This document shows positions 19,672 to 31,329 of a DNA stretch of 64,000 bases, in pieces. The notes beneath the pieces are model-generated. The model worked only from the letters and a program-made list of their open reading frames with translations. It had not been told where the DNA came from and did not search any database. Position numbers and translations under genes: made by a program. Within the stretch, counting starts at the first letter, position 1, and each line of letters starts with the position of its first letter. Source of the stretch: Tillandsia leiboldiana. Lineage: Eukaryota; Streptophyta; Magnoliopsida; Poales; Bromeliaceae. The stretch is from positions 16,936,484 to 17,000,483 of the forward strand of contig CM055066.1 in the NCBI GenBank assembly GCA_029204045.2, read 5' to 3'.

Positions 19672-19680
19672 TATAAATAG
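19672..19680 (+). promoter_or_regulatory. TATA box of the C1 LTR
   Basis: TATAAATAG follows the palindrome array by about 70 bp. The same box lies at the same place in C2 (near 44325) and C3 (37668-37677, minus strand). Confidence 0.75.
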
Positions 19681-19959
19681 ACCCTATGATTCATTTTTCT
19701 AGGGTTAAGGAAAATAACCGTCATAATCAAATATCATTTTATACGGCCTAAGATCCACATATAGAGAGAAGAAAGGAAATCATTAGATAATACTCTATGT
19801 TTCTTCATCTATATTGATTAGTTTGATTCTAGGTTTTCATACTCACATCTTGAGTTGAATCAAACTAATGAATACTTAGATGGTATTTCCGATCTATCTT
19901 TGATCTAAGTATTCGGCGGATCATCACCACCCAAAAACAACGATTTACCCCAAAATCGG

Positions 19960-20137
19960 CGCGTGGATTCGCGTGTCCTTGTGGATTCAAGGTTCAACCG
20001 CTCTCGTGGATTCGGAGCGAGGCACGTTCGTGGATTCGAAGGGTGCTACTGGGTGAAGACCGTGGATTCGGTCGGATGTCGTGGATTCGACGTTGGACGC
20101 CGTGGATTCGGCGTTGGGCGCAGATCGTGGAATCGAG
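19960..20137 (+). repeat. Leader hairpin array with constant TGGATT loop (C1)
   Basis: Nine hairpins share the loop TGGATT (the last is TGGAAT) but have different stems, such as CGCG/CGCG, CCTTG/CAAGG, GACCG/CGGTC and ACGCCG/CGGCGT. They lie downstream of the TATA box and upstream of the primer site, so they should be in the 5' leader of the genomic RNA. Confidence 0.75.
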
Positions 20138-20439
20138 AAGCGTCGTGGAGCGAGCGGAGAAGATCCTCTAGGAGCGTATGGAAAAGGTTGAGTCGTAAGT
20201 GTGTACGGTAAATCACCTTGTACGTGTTTTAATTCTAGTGGATTTCGCCGTGTTATCGGTCCCGTGGTTTTTTACTCCGGTTTGGAGTTTTTCCACGTAA
20301 AAATCTTGCGTGTTATTTTTATTTCCGCATTGGGTTTTTTATCGCAACGATTTTTGAGTGTATATACGTTTACACCTATTCACCCCCCTCTAGGTGTTTC
20401 TTCCCCTATTTAGATCTATATTACATATAACCCAACAAG

Positions 20440-20451
20440 TGGTATCAGAGC
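20440..20451 (+). other. Primer binding site of C1
   Basis: TGGTATCAGAGC, complementary to the 3' end of initiator tRNA-Met, starts two bases after the LTR. Confidence 0.9.
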
Positions 20452-20470
20452 GGGAATAGGGTTGTAAATA

Positions 20471-23400
20471 ATGGTTGAAGGTGGAAACATCAATCGACCC
20501 CCTTTCTTTGATGGAACAAATTATGCGTACTGGAAAGTACGAATGAAAGCCTTTTTAATTTCCATCGACGAAAGGGTGTGGCAATCAATTGAATTAGGAT
20601 GGACTAATCCAACTGAAATTATCTCTGATGTTCGCACCTTAAAACCTAGGTCGAAATGGACCAAGGAAGAGTTAGATTCATCTTCTTACAATGGCAAGGG
20701 AATTAATGCTATTTTTAATGCCTTATCTCAAACTGAATTCTCTCGCGTCTCGGCATGTGAGACTGCGAAAGAAATCTGGGATGTTCTTTAGGTTACACAT
20801 GAGGGAACTAACCTCGTGAAGATTCAGAAACTGCAAATGCTTACGAGCAAGTTTGACTCTATCTTGATGGCAGAAAATGAATCTTTCACGGACTACTATA
20901 CACGATTGCAAGACATCGTAAACTCATGTGCTAACCTGGGAGAGAAGATTCCAGAATTTAAGGTTGTAAGAAAGATCTTAAGAACTCTTCCTGAACGATT
21001 TCGCCCAAAGGTTACAGCCATTGAAACTATTAAACACCCGGAGGAAATGCGTGTAGAAGAATTAGTTGGTTCATTACAAACATATGAAATGACATTTACT
21101 ACTAACAATTCTTCTGGAAAAGCACCCTCTTCTAAGTCTTCAGGTTATGCGTTGAAAACAACTAAGGAAGAAGACGCGGATACATACTCCTCAGACAATG
21201 ACGAGAATCTTTCTATGGAGGAATTTGAGAAGCAGCTCGCTCTCTTGACAAGGAAGTTTCGCCGCAACTTTCGAAGGGGTAATTCAAGTAAATCTCCATC
21301 CTTCGGAAAGTCGAACAAAGGCAAGGGTACTTCAAGTTACAAGTCAAGAAAGCAAGAGAACTTCTCAAAGGATAAGAAAAGTTCAGAGGGACAACTACAA
21401 TGCTTCAAATGTCGAGGCTACGGCCACATTGCAACGGAGTGTCCCAACAAGTATCCGGCAAAGAAGAAGGCGATGCAAGTCGTCACTTGGGATAACAACT
21501 CAACGTCAAATGAGTCGTCTTTAAGTCATGAAGAAAAGAGCACCATGGCATTCCACGCGTCCATATCTTCACCCTTCATGTGCTTTATGGCAAGTACGTC
21601 CGAGTCATTGTCCAACTCCACTGTTGAAAAGATTGCAACGGACAACGAATCGGATGATTCGGAAGGTGAAGATTTTGCTCTAGCCTACCACAGACTTTTG
21701 AGGGATTCAAAGAAAGTGGCTAAGCAAAACAAGAGTTTGAGAGGGAGATTGCATGATCTCGAAGAAGAAGCAAAAAGGGCAACTTCTCTCTCAAACGCTC
21801 TTGAAGTGGAAAGGGAAAATCTGATAAAAGTAAATGTTTCCCTTCAAGAGTCCAATGAGCTTTTTGAGAAGGAACATACAAATCTGGTGGATAAAGCGGA
21901 TCACTTCTCAAAGCTCTACAACGAGGCTCGACAGGATAACCTGGAAATGACAAAGACCATTTTCCAACTCAAGGATGACTTGCAGCGATTCTCTTCAGGA
22001 AGGAGTAAGTTGGATAGGCTTCTTGGTCTTGGTCAAACAAATCGGTTCGGCCTCGGGTACACTTAAACTGGAAACAGTCCAAGTTCGAGTGGGACAGTTT
22101 TTGTGCCTCAGTCGGTATCTCCTCCTCCGACACCGGAATTCAAGACAAACAACGACAACAAACCTACTTCATCCTCTTTGGGATCGTCAAGATCTAAGGT
22201 ATGTTTTCGTTGTGGTGTTTCAGGGCACATAAGAAGATATTGCAAGACGGGAGTCAAACGCTCACTTCAAACACCTCTTGCAATGACTACCACAAAGGTG
22301 ATTCCTCGGAAATCAATTGCAAATCAATTGAAGGAAAAGAACCTTGGTAGTTTACCGCGCAAGACGACTTCATCAAGGAGCAGCAATCGTTTTAACAAGA
22401 CGCTTTCACCTAGGCATATAACTTCACGACCATTACCGACGCACTCCAAAAAGGTTTGGGTGCGCAAAGGTGAAATCTTTCCTTGTCTTGTTACCATTGT
22501 TTCCTTGCATGCATATGATAGTTCGTCTTGGTATCTGGATAGCGGGTGTTCCCGTCACATGACCGGTGACAAAAATAGTTTTCAAAATCTTGAGAAAATC
22601 TCCGGAGGACTCGTTGTTTTCGGAGACGGTCGATCTTCCAAAATTGTTGGAAAAGGAACAGTAGCTATTCCAGATGGCCCGGTTCTAAATAATGTGTTAT
22701 TTGTTGATGGTCTTAAGACTAACCTCATAAGCATAAGTCAACTTTGCGACAATGGTTTTTCAGTTAACTTTTCATCTGTTGAATGTGTTGTAACTGATAA
22801 GGACCATGTCTTCTTTTTAAAAGGGGTTAGATCTGAAAATAATTGCTATGTTGTTCCTAATAAAATTTCAGAAAAATGTAATCTAGTTTCTTTGATTAAT
22901 GAAACAATTTGGCATGAAGGCTAGGTCACATAAATTTTAAGGAACTTGCTAGAATTTCAAACAAGGACGTGGTCAAGGGGGTTCCAAAACTTTTATTTAA
23001 ACAAAACATTGTGTGTGGTGGTTGCCAAAAGGAAAAACAGTCCAGGACTGCACACAAGAACTTGAACCACGTTGGTACAAAACGGCCTTTGGAACTTTTA
23101 CACATGGATTTAATGGGGCCAACTCGTCAACCATTTTTGGGAGGTAAATGGTATATTTTCTTGATGATTGATGATTTCTCTCGATATTCTTGGGTAGCAT
23201 TTTTAAAAGAGAAAGCTGATACTTAGGATTCTTTTCACGAGATTTGCCTTCGTATTATGATTGAAAAGAATGAAAAGATCATTCGTGTTAGAAGTGATAG
23301 AGGTGGAGAATTCGTTAACTCTAAATTCATTGACTTTTGCACTTCAAACGGTATTAAGCATGAATTCTCTGCACCCTATACACCTCAACAGAATGGTCTT

Positions 23401-25588
23401 GTCGAGCGCAAAAATAGGGTTGTTCAAGAGATGGCACGTGTTATGCTTCACAGCCGAAATTTACCGCTACATTTTTGGGCTGAAGCTATGAACACTGCAA
23501 TCTATGTAATTAATCGAGTTTATTTGCGCCCAGGAACGTTAAATACACCATATGAACTATGGTGTGGTAGAAAACCCAACATCAAATATTTTCACATCTT
23601 CGGTTGTCGGTGTTACATTTTACGTGACCGTGAAAATCTTGGAAAGTTTGACTCTCGAAGTGACGAAGGGATATTCTTGGGGTATTCTACAAATAGTAGA
23701 GCATATCGAGTATTTAACTTGGAATCTAAGACGATCGTAGAATCTATAAATGTTAAAGTAGATGAAGCTTTTCACTTTGGATCTGGAAAATCCACCCTCG
23801 ATATCTCTCTAGATGATGATTCACCTGCCATTGCATCTTCTCATAATAATACATCCAATATTAATGATGCATCTAATGGTTCTTCAAGTTTATCTGATGT
23901 GCAGGAATCATCTCATATACCTCCGAGTACTCCGTTTCAACAAACGCTACGAATCTCCAAGGATCATCCGGAATCGAATATCATTGGAGATCCACAAGAA
24001 GGAGTTAGAACTCGGAGGCAGTTGGTTTGTGGATTCGCTTGCTACGTATCTTTAATCGAACCAAAGAACATAGATGAAGCTCTTCAGGATGACTACTGGA
24101 TTAAAGCAATGCAGGAAGAGCTCCATCAATTTGAGCGAAACAAAGTCTGGGAATTAACGAAGCCTCCAAAGCAACATAATGTGATAGGTACCAAATGGAT
24201 TTTCAAGAACAAGAAAAATGAGGATGGTACTATCATCAGGAACAAGGCATGATTAGTTGCTCAAGGCTACTCTCAAGTAGAAGGTATAGACTTTGATGAA
24301 ACATTCACCCCTGTAGCTAGACTCGAGTCCATTCGTATACTATTTGTTATTGCTTGTCATTTTAAAATCAAATTATTTCAAATGGACGTTAAGAGCGCGT
24401 TTCTAAATGGGTTTTTAAATGAGGAAGTTTATGTGGCTCAACCGAAAGGTTTTGTAGACCATAAACAACCTAACTATGTTTTTCGTTTGAAAAAGGCTCT
24501 TTACGGTCTGAAACAAGCACCGCGAGCATGGTACGAAAGGTTGACAAAGCATCTTTTGGAGAAGGGCTATACTCGAGGGGGAGCTGACAGGACTCTCTTT
24601 GTGAAGCATTATCAAAGCAATTTCATTGTAGCACAAATCTATGTCGATGACATTGTATGTGGCGCAACAAGAGATAATGATGCTTCTAAATTCGCGGAGA
24701 CCATGGAAAGCGAATTTGAGATGTCCATGATGGGCGAATTGACGTATTTCCTTGGATTGCAAATTAAACAAAATGATGAAGGTATTCACTTGAGTCAATC
24801 CAAGTATGCAATGGAGTTGGTTAAAAAGTTTGACTTAGAAAATTCGAAGGATTTTCCGACTCCAATGGGAACTAGCCACAAGGGACTTGGAAGTGATTCA
24901 CAAAGTGAGAATGTAGACGAGAAACTGTATCGAAGTATGATTGGAAGTCTACTTTACCTCACGGCTAGTCGCCCGGATATATCCTTTAGTGTTGGGATTT
25001 GCGCGAGATATCAATCAGCACCAAAGGAGGTTCACCTGAAAGCGATGAAAAGGATCATCCGGTACATCAAAGGATCAATTAATTTCGGAATTTGGTATCC
25101 TATGGGAACTAGTTTGGATATTGTTGGATACTCAGATGCCGATTGGGCAGGATCAGTGGATGATCGGAAAAGCACGAGTGGTGCATGCTTCTATCTTGGC
25201 CATTGCCTTGTTGCATGGCACAGTAAAAAGCAGAATTGCATAGCACTCTCGACTGCCGAAGCGGAATACATTTCAGCAGGGTAGTTGTTCAACCCAACTC
25301 ATTTGGATGAAAAGTGTGTTGAGCGACTTCCGGATTTCAGCATCTTCGGTAACAATTCTTTGTGACAACACAAGTGCAATTAACATTTCTAAAAACCCTA
25401 TGTTGCACTCTAGAACAAAACATATTGAACTTAGATATCATTTTCTTAGAGAGCTAGTTGAATCAAATACTCTTCAACTTTCATATATTTCAACTGAGGA
25501 TCAATTAGCTGACATTTTAACAAAACCTTTGGATCAAAAACGTTTTATTCATTTGCGAAAAGCAATTGGAATGCTTTCCTTGAAATAA
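20471..25588 (+). pseudogene. Copia gag-pol (C1), inactivated
   Basis: One long gag-pol frame of about 1700 codons is broken by stops at 20789, 22064, 23224 and 24250 and by frameshifts near 22918 and 25282. Gag begins MVEGGNINRPPFFDGTNYAY. It has CCHC knuckles CFKCRGYGHIATEC (codon ~310) and CFRCGVSGHIRRYC (~577), with an acidic region and a coiled coil between them. The protease shows WYLDSGCSRHMTG (~687). The integrase core has DRGGEF and TPQQNGLVERKN. The reverse transcriptase has QMDVKSAFLNG and YVDDI, and RNase H has DADWAGS and ALSTAEAEY. Stops at 20789 and 24250 look like single-base changes. The element is full length but could not make functional proteins. Confidence 0.92.
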
Positions 25589-26820
25589 ACTTCTTTTTGA
25601 AACCTTTGCTTAGGATAGGTTTTGTTTTTGTTTTGTTTTGTTCATTATCTATGTTTGTACATAGGACATTAATTGAGCATAGATCATAATTGACTTTAAT
25701 TGCTTCTTTTCGCACATTTAGAAATTTATTATGCTTTTGCCATCATAATATTTCACTGTTGCAATGATCATTTATGTTAATTAAATCATCTTCTAAGTGA
25801 TCAAAGTCAATTTCTCTCTCAATGATCTCTTGGTATAGTCATTATCTTATTTGACTGCTTAGTCGAGTATGAAATCGAGATCAATTTTGGTTGAATACTT
25901 TATATCTTAAATAATTGATAGCCAATTGAGGGGGAGTCAAAGAAATGTAAAATGCCAAAAGATGTGGAAAGAGTTACATCCCAATGAGGAGTGTGAAAAC
26001 TACCACCACATGGAGGAAAGAGCTACCACCTCGGTCGTCCGATGTATTGTGTGCAGCTACCACATGTATACCAAGCATGGTTGTTCAATTTTTGATTAAG
26101 TAAAATGCATGTTGAAATACTTGACTCCGTCAAATTTCAAGGTTGGTATAAGGTGGGATTTTTAAAGAAAGATGCTCAAAGAGCCACTCTCTTCAACAGA
26201 TTGTCTAGATAAATTATCTACCATATTTGGGATTTCAAACATCTATTGATCTTTGTATTTCATTTCTTTACCGAATTGATGATTTGATAAAGGCATTACT
26301 CATAAGATCAAGTTAGATGTAATTGAAGGTGTTCACTTTAAGGGATTTAATTTTTGTAAATTCTCGTTTCATTTTTGGATATTATTGATAGATTTGGCAT
26401 AATCTAATTCTTGTTGTATGAAACGATGATTTTTGTTTAAAGTTGATACACAATTGTGCTTACATACTGTTTCTGGATCTTATGAAATTTTTCTGAAATT
26501 TTCTAAAGAAAAAGTTGGAGCCGATCCGGATCGGGCAAGATGATCCGGATCCCGAACGCAGGCTTCTTCCTGGGTGGCCGATCCGGATCGAAATTCCGAT
26601 CGATCCGGATCCGGCTAGGGTTTAATAAGAAACAAGGGTTTTGATTTCTTTTACTAATCTTTTGTTCTCAAGTCCTAGAGCTCTCTCTCTAGAACTATCT
26701 TCCTTGAGCTTTCCAAACTCAAGTTCTTCGAATCCAAGTAGTTTTATTGATCAAAATCTCGTTTTCACCGTTTTCCTCTTCTCCAAAAAACGTGCGAGAT
26801 TCTTCTATCTTTTCGTTTTT
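25589..26820 (+). other. 3' non-coding tail of C1 up to the gap
   Basis: This tail has no usable ORF. A GGGGGAG polypurine-like tract lies near 25929. A stretch at about 25970-26075 matches C2 (47520-47635) and C3 (34385-34490, minus strand) closely. At 26521-26620 there are further GATCCGGATC sites, which elsewhere occur only in the LTR. No LTR start (TGTTACGG) is present, so either the 3' LTR has been replaced or the tail continues into another copia-type sequence. Confidence 0.55.
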
Positions 26821-26920
26821 NNNNNNNNNNNNNNNNNNNNNNNNNNNNNNNNNNNNNNNNNNNNNNNNNNNNNNNNNNNNNNNNNNNNNNNNNNNNNNNN
26901 NNNNNNNNNNNNNNNNNNNN
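26821..26920. other. Assembly gap, exactly 100 N
   Basis: A run of exactly 100 Ns is the usual placeholder for a gap of unknown length. Sequence left of it is copia-related and right of it is gypsy B pol, so an unknown amount of nested DNA is missing. Confidence 0.97.
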
Positions 26921-29586
26921 ATCTTCGCGAAAACCCTCTACGAAACCGCCCGTAATATCAATGCCAACCTAGGAAACTCGAACTTCTGTCAGACGTCGGC
27001 CGGCTGCAGTCGACCACTGATTCCACCTTCTTGGGATTCCGCGGGCAATTCCCCGTGACGAGATCACGTGGCTAGAAAACCGATTCGCGCAGCAGACCTA
27101 ACACTTCTTGAGTTTAGGATACAGCTCAGCTCTCTGAGCGTTTGGAGGATACGTTTCGCAGATGGTCTCGTGCTCCTCGTCGGTAGTGGAGTAAATCAGG
27201 ATGTCGTCGATGAAAAAACACCACGAATCGATCCAGGAAGGGTGTGGAAGATCCGGTTCATCATGTCCATGAAGACTGCGGGGGCGTTGTGAGTCCGAAG
27301 GGCATAAACGTGAACTCGTAGTGGCCATAAAGGCAGTCCGGAAAGCAGTCTTCGGGATGTCCTCGTCCGAACCCGCGGGGGTGGTAGCCCGAGGCAGATC
27401 GATTTTGGAGAAGACCGTCGCCCCTCTCAACTGGTTCGAAGAGGTCATCTATTTGGGCAGGGGGTACTTATTCTCACTGTGACTTTGTTTATTCCCCTGT
27501 AATCGATGCAGAGACGAGGCTCTCCGTATTTCTTCCGCACAAAAATCCGGGGCCCCCAGGGTGATACACCGGTCTATGAACCTTATCCAACGAGGTCGTC
27601 CAGTGTGCTTTAAGCTCCTTTAGCTCTGCGAAGGCCATTCGGTAAGGCGCCTTCGTAAAGGCTGCGTGCCCGGTAGTAGTTCGATAGGGAACCAACCTCC
27701 GCAGGGGGCATCCCGGCAGTTCCGGGGGAAAGACGTCGGGGAAAGTCCCTCACCACTGGGATATCGGCGAGCGTCGGGGGGTCGGGTGGCCAAATCCACG
27801 ATGGCCAGATAGGCACGCACCACCCTCCACCAGTCTTCTGGCCCGTGCCGCTGAAATAATCGCCGGGAAGGAGATGCTCTTGCCATCATGTACACATGCT
27901 CAGGGAAACCCGGTTCTTGTAAACGCAGCTGTCGCTTGTCGCAATCGATGAGCGCCTGGTACCTCGTGAGCCAGTTCATGCCCCGCACCAGTCGTACTCC
28001 TTCAGGGGGATTACCACCAAATCCCAGGACCTGCCAGCGCCCTAGCTTAACGGGCAGGCGGTCACAACGCTGACCGCCTCCAAGGTCCCTCCCGCCGTTT
28101 GCACCGTCAAAAATTTTGGAGGGGTGTCTCCTCGAGACCATACAGAACACGAAGTCACGGGAAAATGAGAGAGTGTGTTGATCCGGTGTCGAAAAGAGTT
28201 CTAGCATGGGAATTTGAAACGGAAAGTAGTACCTGCAAGTGCGCTCCTCCGGCGGATCTGCCTCTTGGCGGGTCATAGAAGACTCTCCCGCTGGTTGTGG
28301 CTGCCTGTCCTCCTCGCGCCGTGGTGCAGGGGTCTAGACGTCGACGCCATAGGAGCTTTCCCCCGCCCTGAGAGCTTGTGGTGGGCGTAGAAGCTGCAGA
28401 GGACGCAGAATCCCCGCCTAAGGGGCAGTTGCGGCGGAAGTGCCCCCGTTTGCCGCACCTGAAGTAGTGGTCGCCTCTTTGGGGCACTCTCCCGGAATGT
28501 GTCCTCCCCCGCATATGACGCATGGCCTATTCCCCCGGCCTCGGCCCTCCTGCTGGCGCGCTCGGGGACCCCGCCTGTGGTCTCCACCGTTTGGGAGCTC
28601 CGCCCCCACTCCAGGAGCCTCCCCCCGAGTCTGCTGTTGCCGCTTCCGGTTCTCTAGCCGCGTCGAGTTCTCCCTTCTGGAGCGGTGACCGCAAACCCCG
28701 CTCCACCGTAGTGGCTCTATCAACCACTTTCTGGAAGGTGTGCAGTTCGCGCTTGCACACCTCGAAGATATTGCTCCGCAAGCCATCCACAAAGAGTTGC
28801 GCCTTGGGGTCTCGTCCCTTATGACGAACGGGACGCAGTTTGCTAGCCGGACGAACTCCCGCGATACACCATGACCGTCCGGTTCCCCTGTTGGATGTGG
28901 TTCAGGTCATCCTCCAACTTTTTCTTGACACTGTTGGTGAAGAAGAGGCCCCGAACAGCTCCTGTTTGAAGGTTGTCCAGGACGGGAGTGCGGTACCCTT
29001 AGCAGGATCGGGGCGTACCGTCTTCCACCACAAGCGGGCGTTCCCCTCCAAGTAGTGGACTGCTAGGGGGAACCCGCTCGTCATCCTCCATGAGTAGGTC
29101 TTCGAAAAGTTTCTCCATTGACCCCACCCATTTCTCGACGACCCATGGATCAGTCGTATCCCCTTCGAACGTGGGTGGGTCGTATTTCTTGAAGTCTTTC
29201 AGGTTGGCCCGCACCCGATCCAGTTCGGTCATCAAAACCGTCCCCTCCCTCACGGCGGCGGCAACCACGGTAGGGGCAGGCGTGACTACAGTCTCCTTAG
29301 AGTAACCCTGCTCGCTGTCCCCGGCGCCGGTCCCGTAGCCGCCGCGCCGGCGGTGGCACTGTCGGTGGCGCGCCGCGGCCGGTGCTGTCGGCCCCTATGG
29401 GGAAACCGGGACGACCGTCACCGGCGCGGCCTGCTGCTGTTGCGTCAACTGACGCACGTGCTCGGTGAGGTTGGCCAGATTCCCCGCCATCTCCCGTAAT
29501 TGCTGCCGCAGGAGTTGGTTCTCCGCGGCCGTCGACCGTCGTCGCGTCTGCCTCTGCGTCTCGGCCGATGATCTAGTACGGGCCAT
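26921..29586 (-). pseudogene. Family B gag-pol, heavily frameshifted
   Basis: Reading leftwards from 29586, gag starts MARTRSSAETQ, matching the B gag at 61225. The capsid lies near 28700-29260. Two zinc knuckles follow near 28390-28560 (CVICGGGHIPGEC and CFRCGKRGHFRRNC). The protease is near 28160 (LFDTGSTHSLI), and the reverse transcriptase runs from about 27700 to the gap (FIDDILIYS near 27200). The frame is broken many times by one-base gains and losses, more than by stop-making substitutions. RNase H, integrase and the 3' LTR would lie in or beyond the gap. The indel pattern next to an assembly gap could partly be consensus error. Confidence 0.85.
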
Positions 29587-29783
29587 GTCTGTCACACATC
29601 GCAAGAGTCAACTTTAGTCTACCCTACTAACAACATCCATAAAGTGAGAGAAAGGACTCGACATTTCCCCCCCCCCCCTCGGTCACTCACGTTCTACAGT
29701 CCTATGCCCTACCCATTTCATTCATGGTAGGGCAAGTGAGGTGTTCCCACGGATGTGCATTAACTGTTGTGATTTGAAAGAAG

Positions 29784-29795
29784 TCTCTGATACCA
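29784..29795 (-). other. Primer binding site of the minus-strand B element
   Basis: The minus strand reads TGGTATCAGAGA, seven bases from the LTR end at 29803. The plus-strand B element at 61009 has the same 12 bases. Confidence 0.85.
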
Positions 29796-30107
29796 TTTAA
29801 TCTGTCACGCCCGGGGGGTTTGTTTTAGCGGAGGAAACGATTCACAAAGGTTAACATTTGACGTACAATTTTTTTTTTGTAGAAGAGAACCCTCTTACCC
29901 GGCGCATGCCCAGACCTGCCACACATACAGGGTCACTCTGTAAACGGACAGAGTCTCCCCTGTATGTGCACGGCGTGGCGTTCAGTACATGTTCCAAACA
30001 TAAACAACCATTCAATCACAACAGTTATTAACATACAACCAGCATTCTAATCTATTTAAAACGTATGGCCGATCAATTTGGAAAGGATAAATCCACAGTT
30101 TGAAGAG

Positions 30108-30196
30108 AGCGCCTACCCGGCGCTTACGTTTTGAAAGCGAGGTTTCGAAATCAGCATAAATCCACAAGGTTTTGAAAACGGTGCCCACCCGACACC
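30108..30196 (-). repeat. Leader hairpin units in the minus-strand B LTR
   Basis: In the RNA sense the hairpins are AGCGCC-GGGTA-GGCGCT (30108-30124) and GGTGTC-GGGTG-GGCACC (30180-30196). The two stems differ at several pairs but remain paired. A third, decayed unit lies near 30250. Spacing is about 72 bp. Confidence 0.7.
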
Positions 30197-31329
30197 CAAG
30201 TTTTGAAATCCTTTTCGCAATCCATAAATCCACAGGGTTTTGAAACCAGTGCCCACACGACAATTAGATTTTAAAAAATGGTTTTCGCAATCTTTTCTTT
30301 GGCTTTTGCCTTTTTCGTTTTCAAATGGCCAACAGAAATAAGAGGAAGAGTAAGCATAAGAGTGTAACTAAATGCAACCCACACCGACATCCACGCCGAC
30401 CCCATGAGGGTATCGCGAACCTCTCACATAACTACAATGTAAATGAATGCAAGAATGAAAGGGGAAATACAGTCCAGGGCCCCCAGCGACCCAGCTGCTC
30501 CTGCCCCGTCCTCACCGCCGCCTACCTCTCCCCCCGACTGGACCCTGTCACGAAAGTGGGAAGTCAGTGACGTAACAATAGTAGAGCAGGAGAATATAAT
30601 AAAACAAACCGTCAAGACAGCCGGAGCAACCACCCTCTCAAGGTGGAGAGGTAACCTGTACACCTGTATCCTGTAATACCCGGCCACGTCGGACAACTAA
30701 ACCGACGGCCCATACCGTACCTGCAGAAACCCGACCACGTCGGACAACTAAAACCGACGGGGTCGCATCGCTCGCACCTCGGCACCTCAACCCCCAACTA
30801 ATAAGGGGCCCCACTACGTCACCTCGTGGGTATACACGCGTCATAGACCACTTTTCCGGAAAAGCGCACCCTTCGCGGTGGCCAAACCGCGGGTGCATGT
30901 GTTGCAGCCTCGAGCACAGTAGCCACAATGCATGAACATGAGTAAGATAATAACACGTTGTAGTCAAGGTACTCTACTAACAGTATAATCGGAGATAAAG
31001 CAACAACATGTAACATCAGGAGCATGATAACACCTAACTACTAAAGTGCGGCGATTACATGTAGCGTCTAAGGTACAATAATAGGTGGCATTTAAAGTGG
31101 AACGATAATATTAATATCTAGGATAAACGGTCGTCGGAAATCGAAGCTAAATAACACATTCAACCCACCTGTCGCTAGTAGAAAACCACGCTCGGCTCCC
31201 CGCGTCCCGGCGAGCTCCCCGAAGCTGCAAAACGGATCCCCGGGTGGGGAGGTCAAGAACCTTTAAACGCAAAGTAGAGAAAAGCCCCAACACCAACCGG
31301 CCTCTGACGGCAGCGACCAAACCCCCGCG

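Larger units (their letters stand above)
19156..20437 (+). mobile_element. 5' LTR of copia C1
   Basis: The LTR spans 1282 bp and runs from TGTTACGGAATTTGG to ATAACCCAACA. It shows, in order, a paired-palindrome array, a TATA box, a TGGATT hairpin array, and a conserved U5 ending in a C-rich stretch (CACCCCCCTCTAG). The layout is the same in C2, C3 and C4. Confidence 0.9.
19156..26820 (+). mobile_element. Copia element C1, Sirevirus-like, 3' end lost at the gap
   Basis: A 5' LTR (19156-20437), a primer site and a full-length but broken gag-pol (20471-25588) are followed by a 1.2 kb non-coding tail that runs into the N gap. The domain order PR-INT-RT-RNase H is that of Ty1/copia. A long Gag with two zinc knuckles and a coiled coil suggests the Sirevirus lineage. 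The 3' LTR is not visible. The element is inserted in a B LTR end. Confidence 0.85.

Noticed and set aside
19344..19680. ORFs with DPDPE/RIRIR peptides (also near 32767, 37756, 44000, 49025)
   Set aside because: They read through the GATCCGGATC sites in LTR promoter DNA, upstream of the TATA box.
25589..26500. Envelope-like ORF after C1 pol, as in some Sireviruses
   Set aside because: No ORF of useful length or membrane segment is present in the tail of C1, C2 or C3.
26641..27058. ORFs spanning the N run
   Set aside because: They exist only because Ns were read as open codons across an assembly gap.
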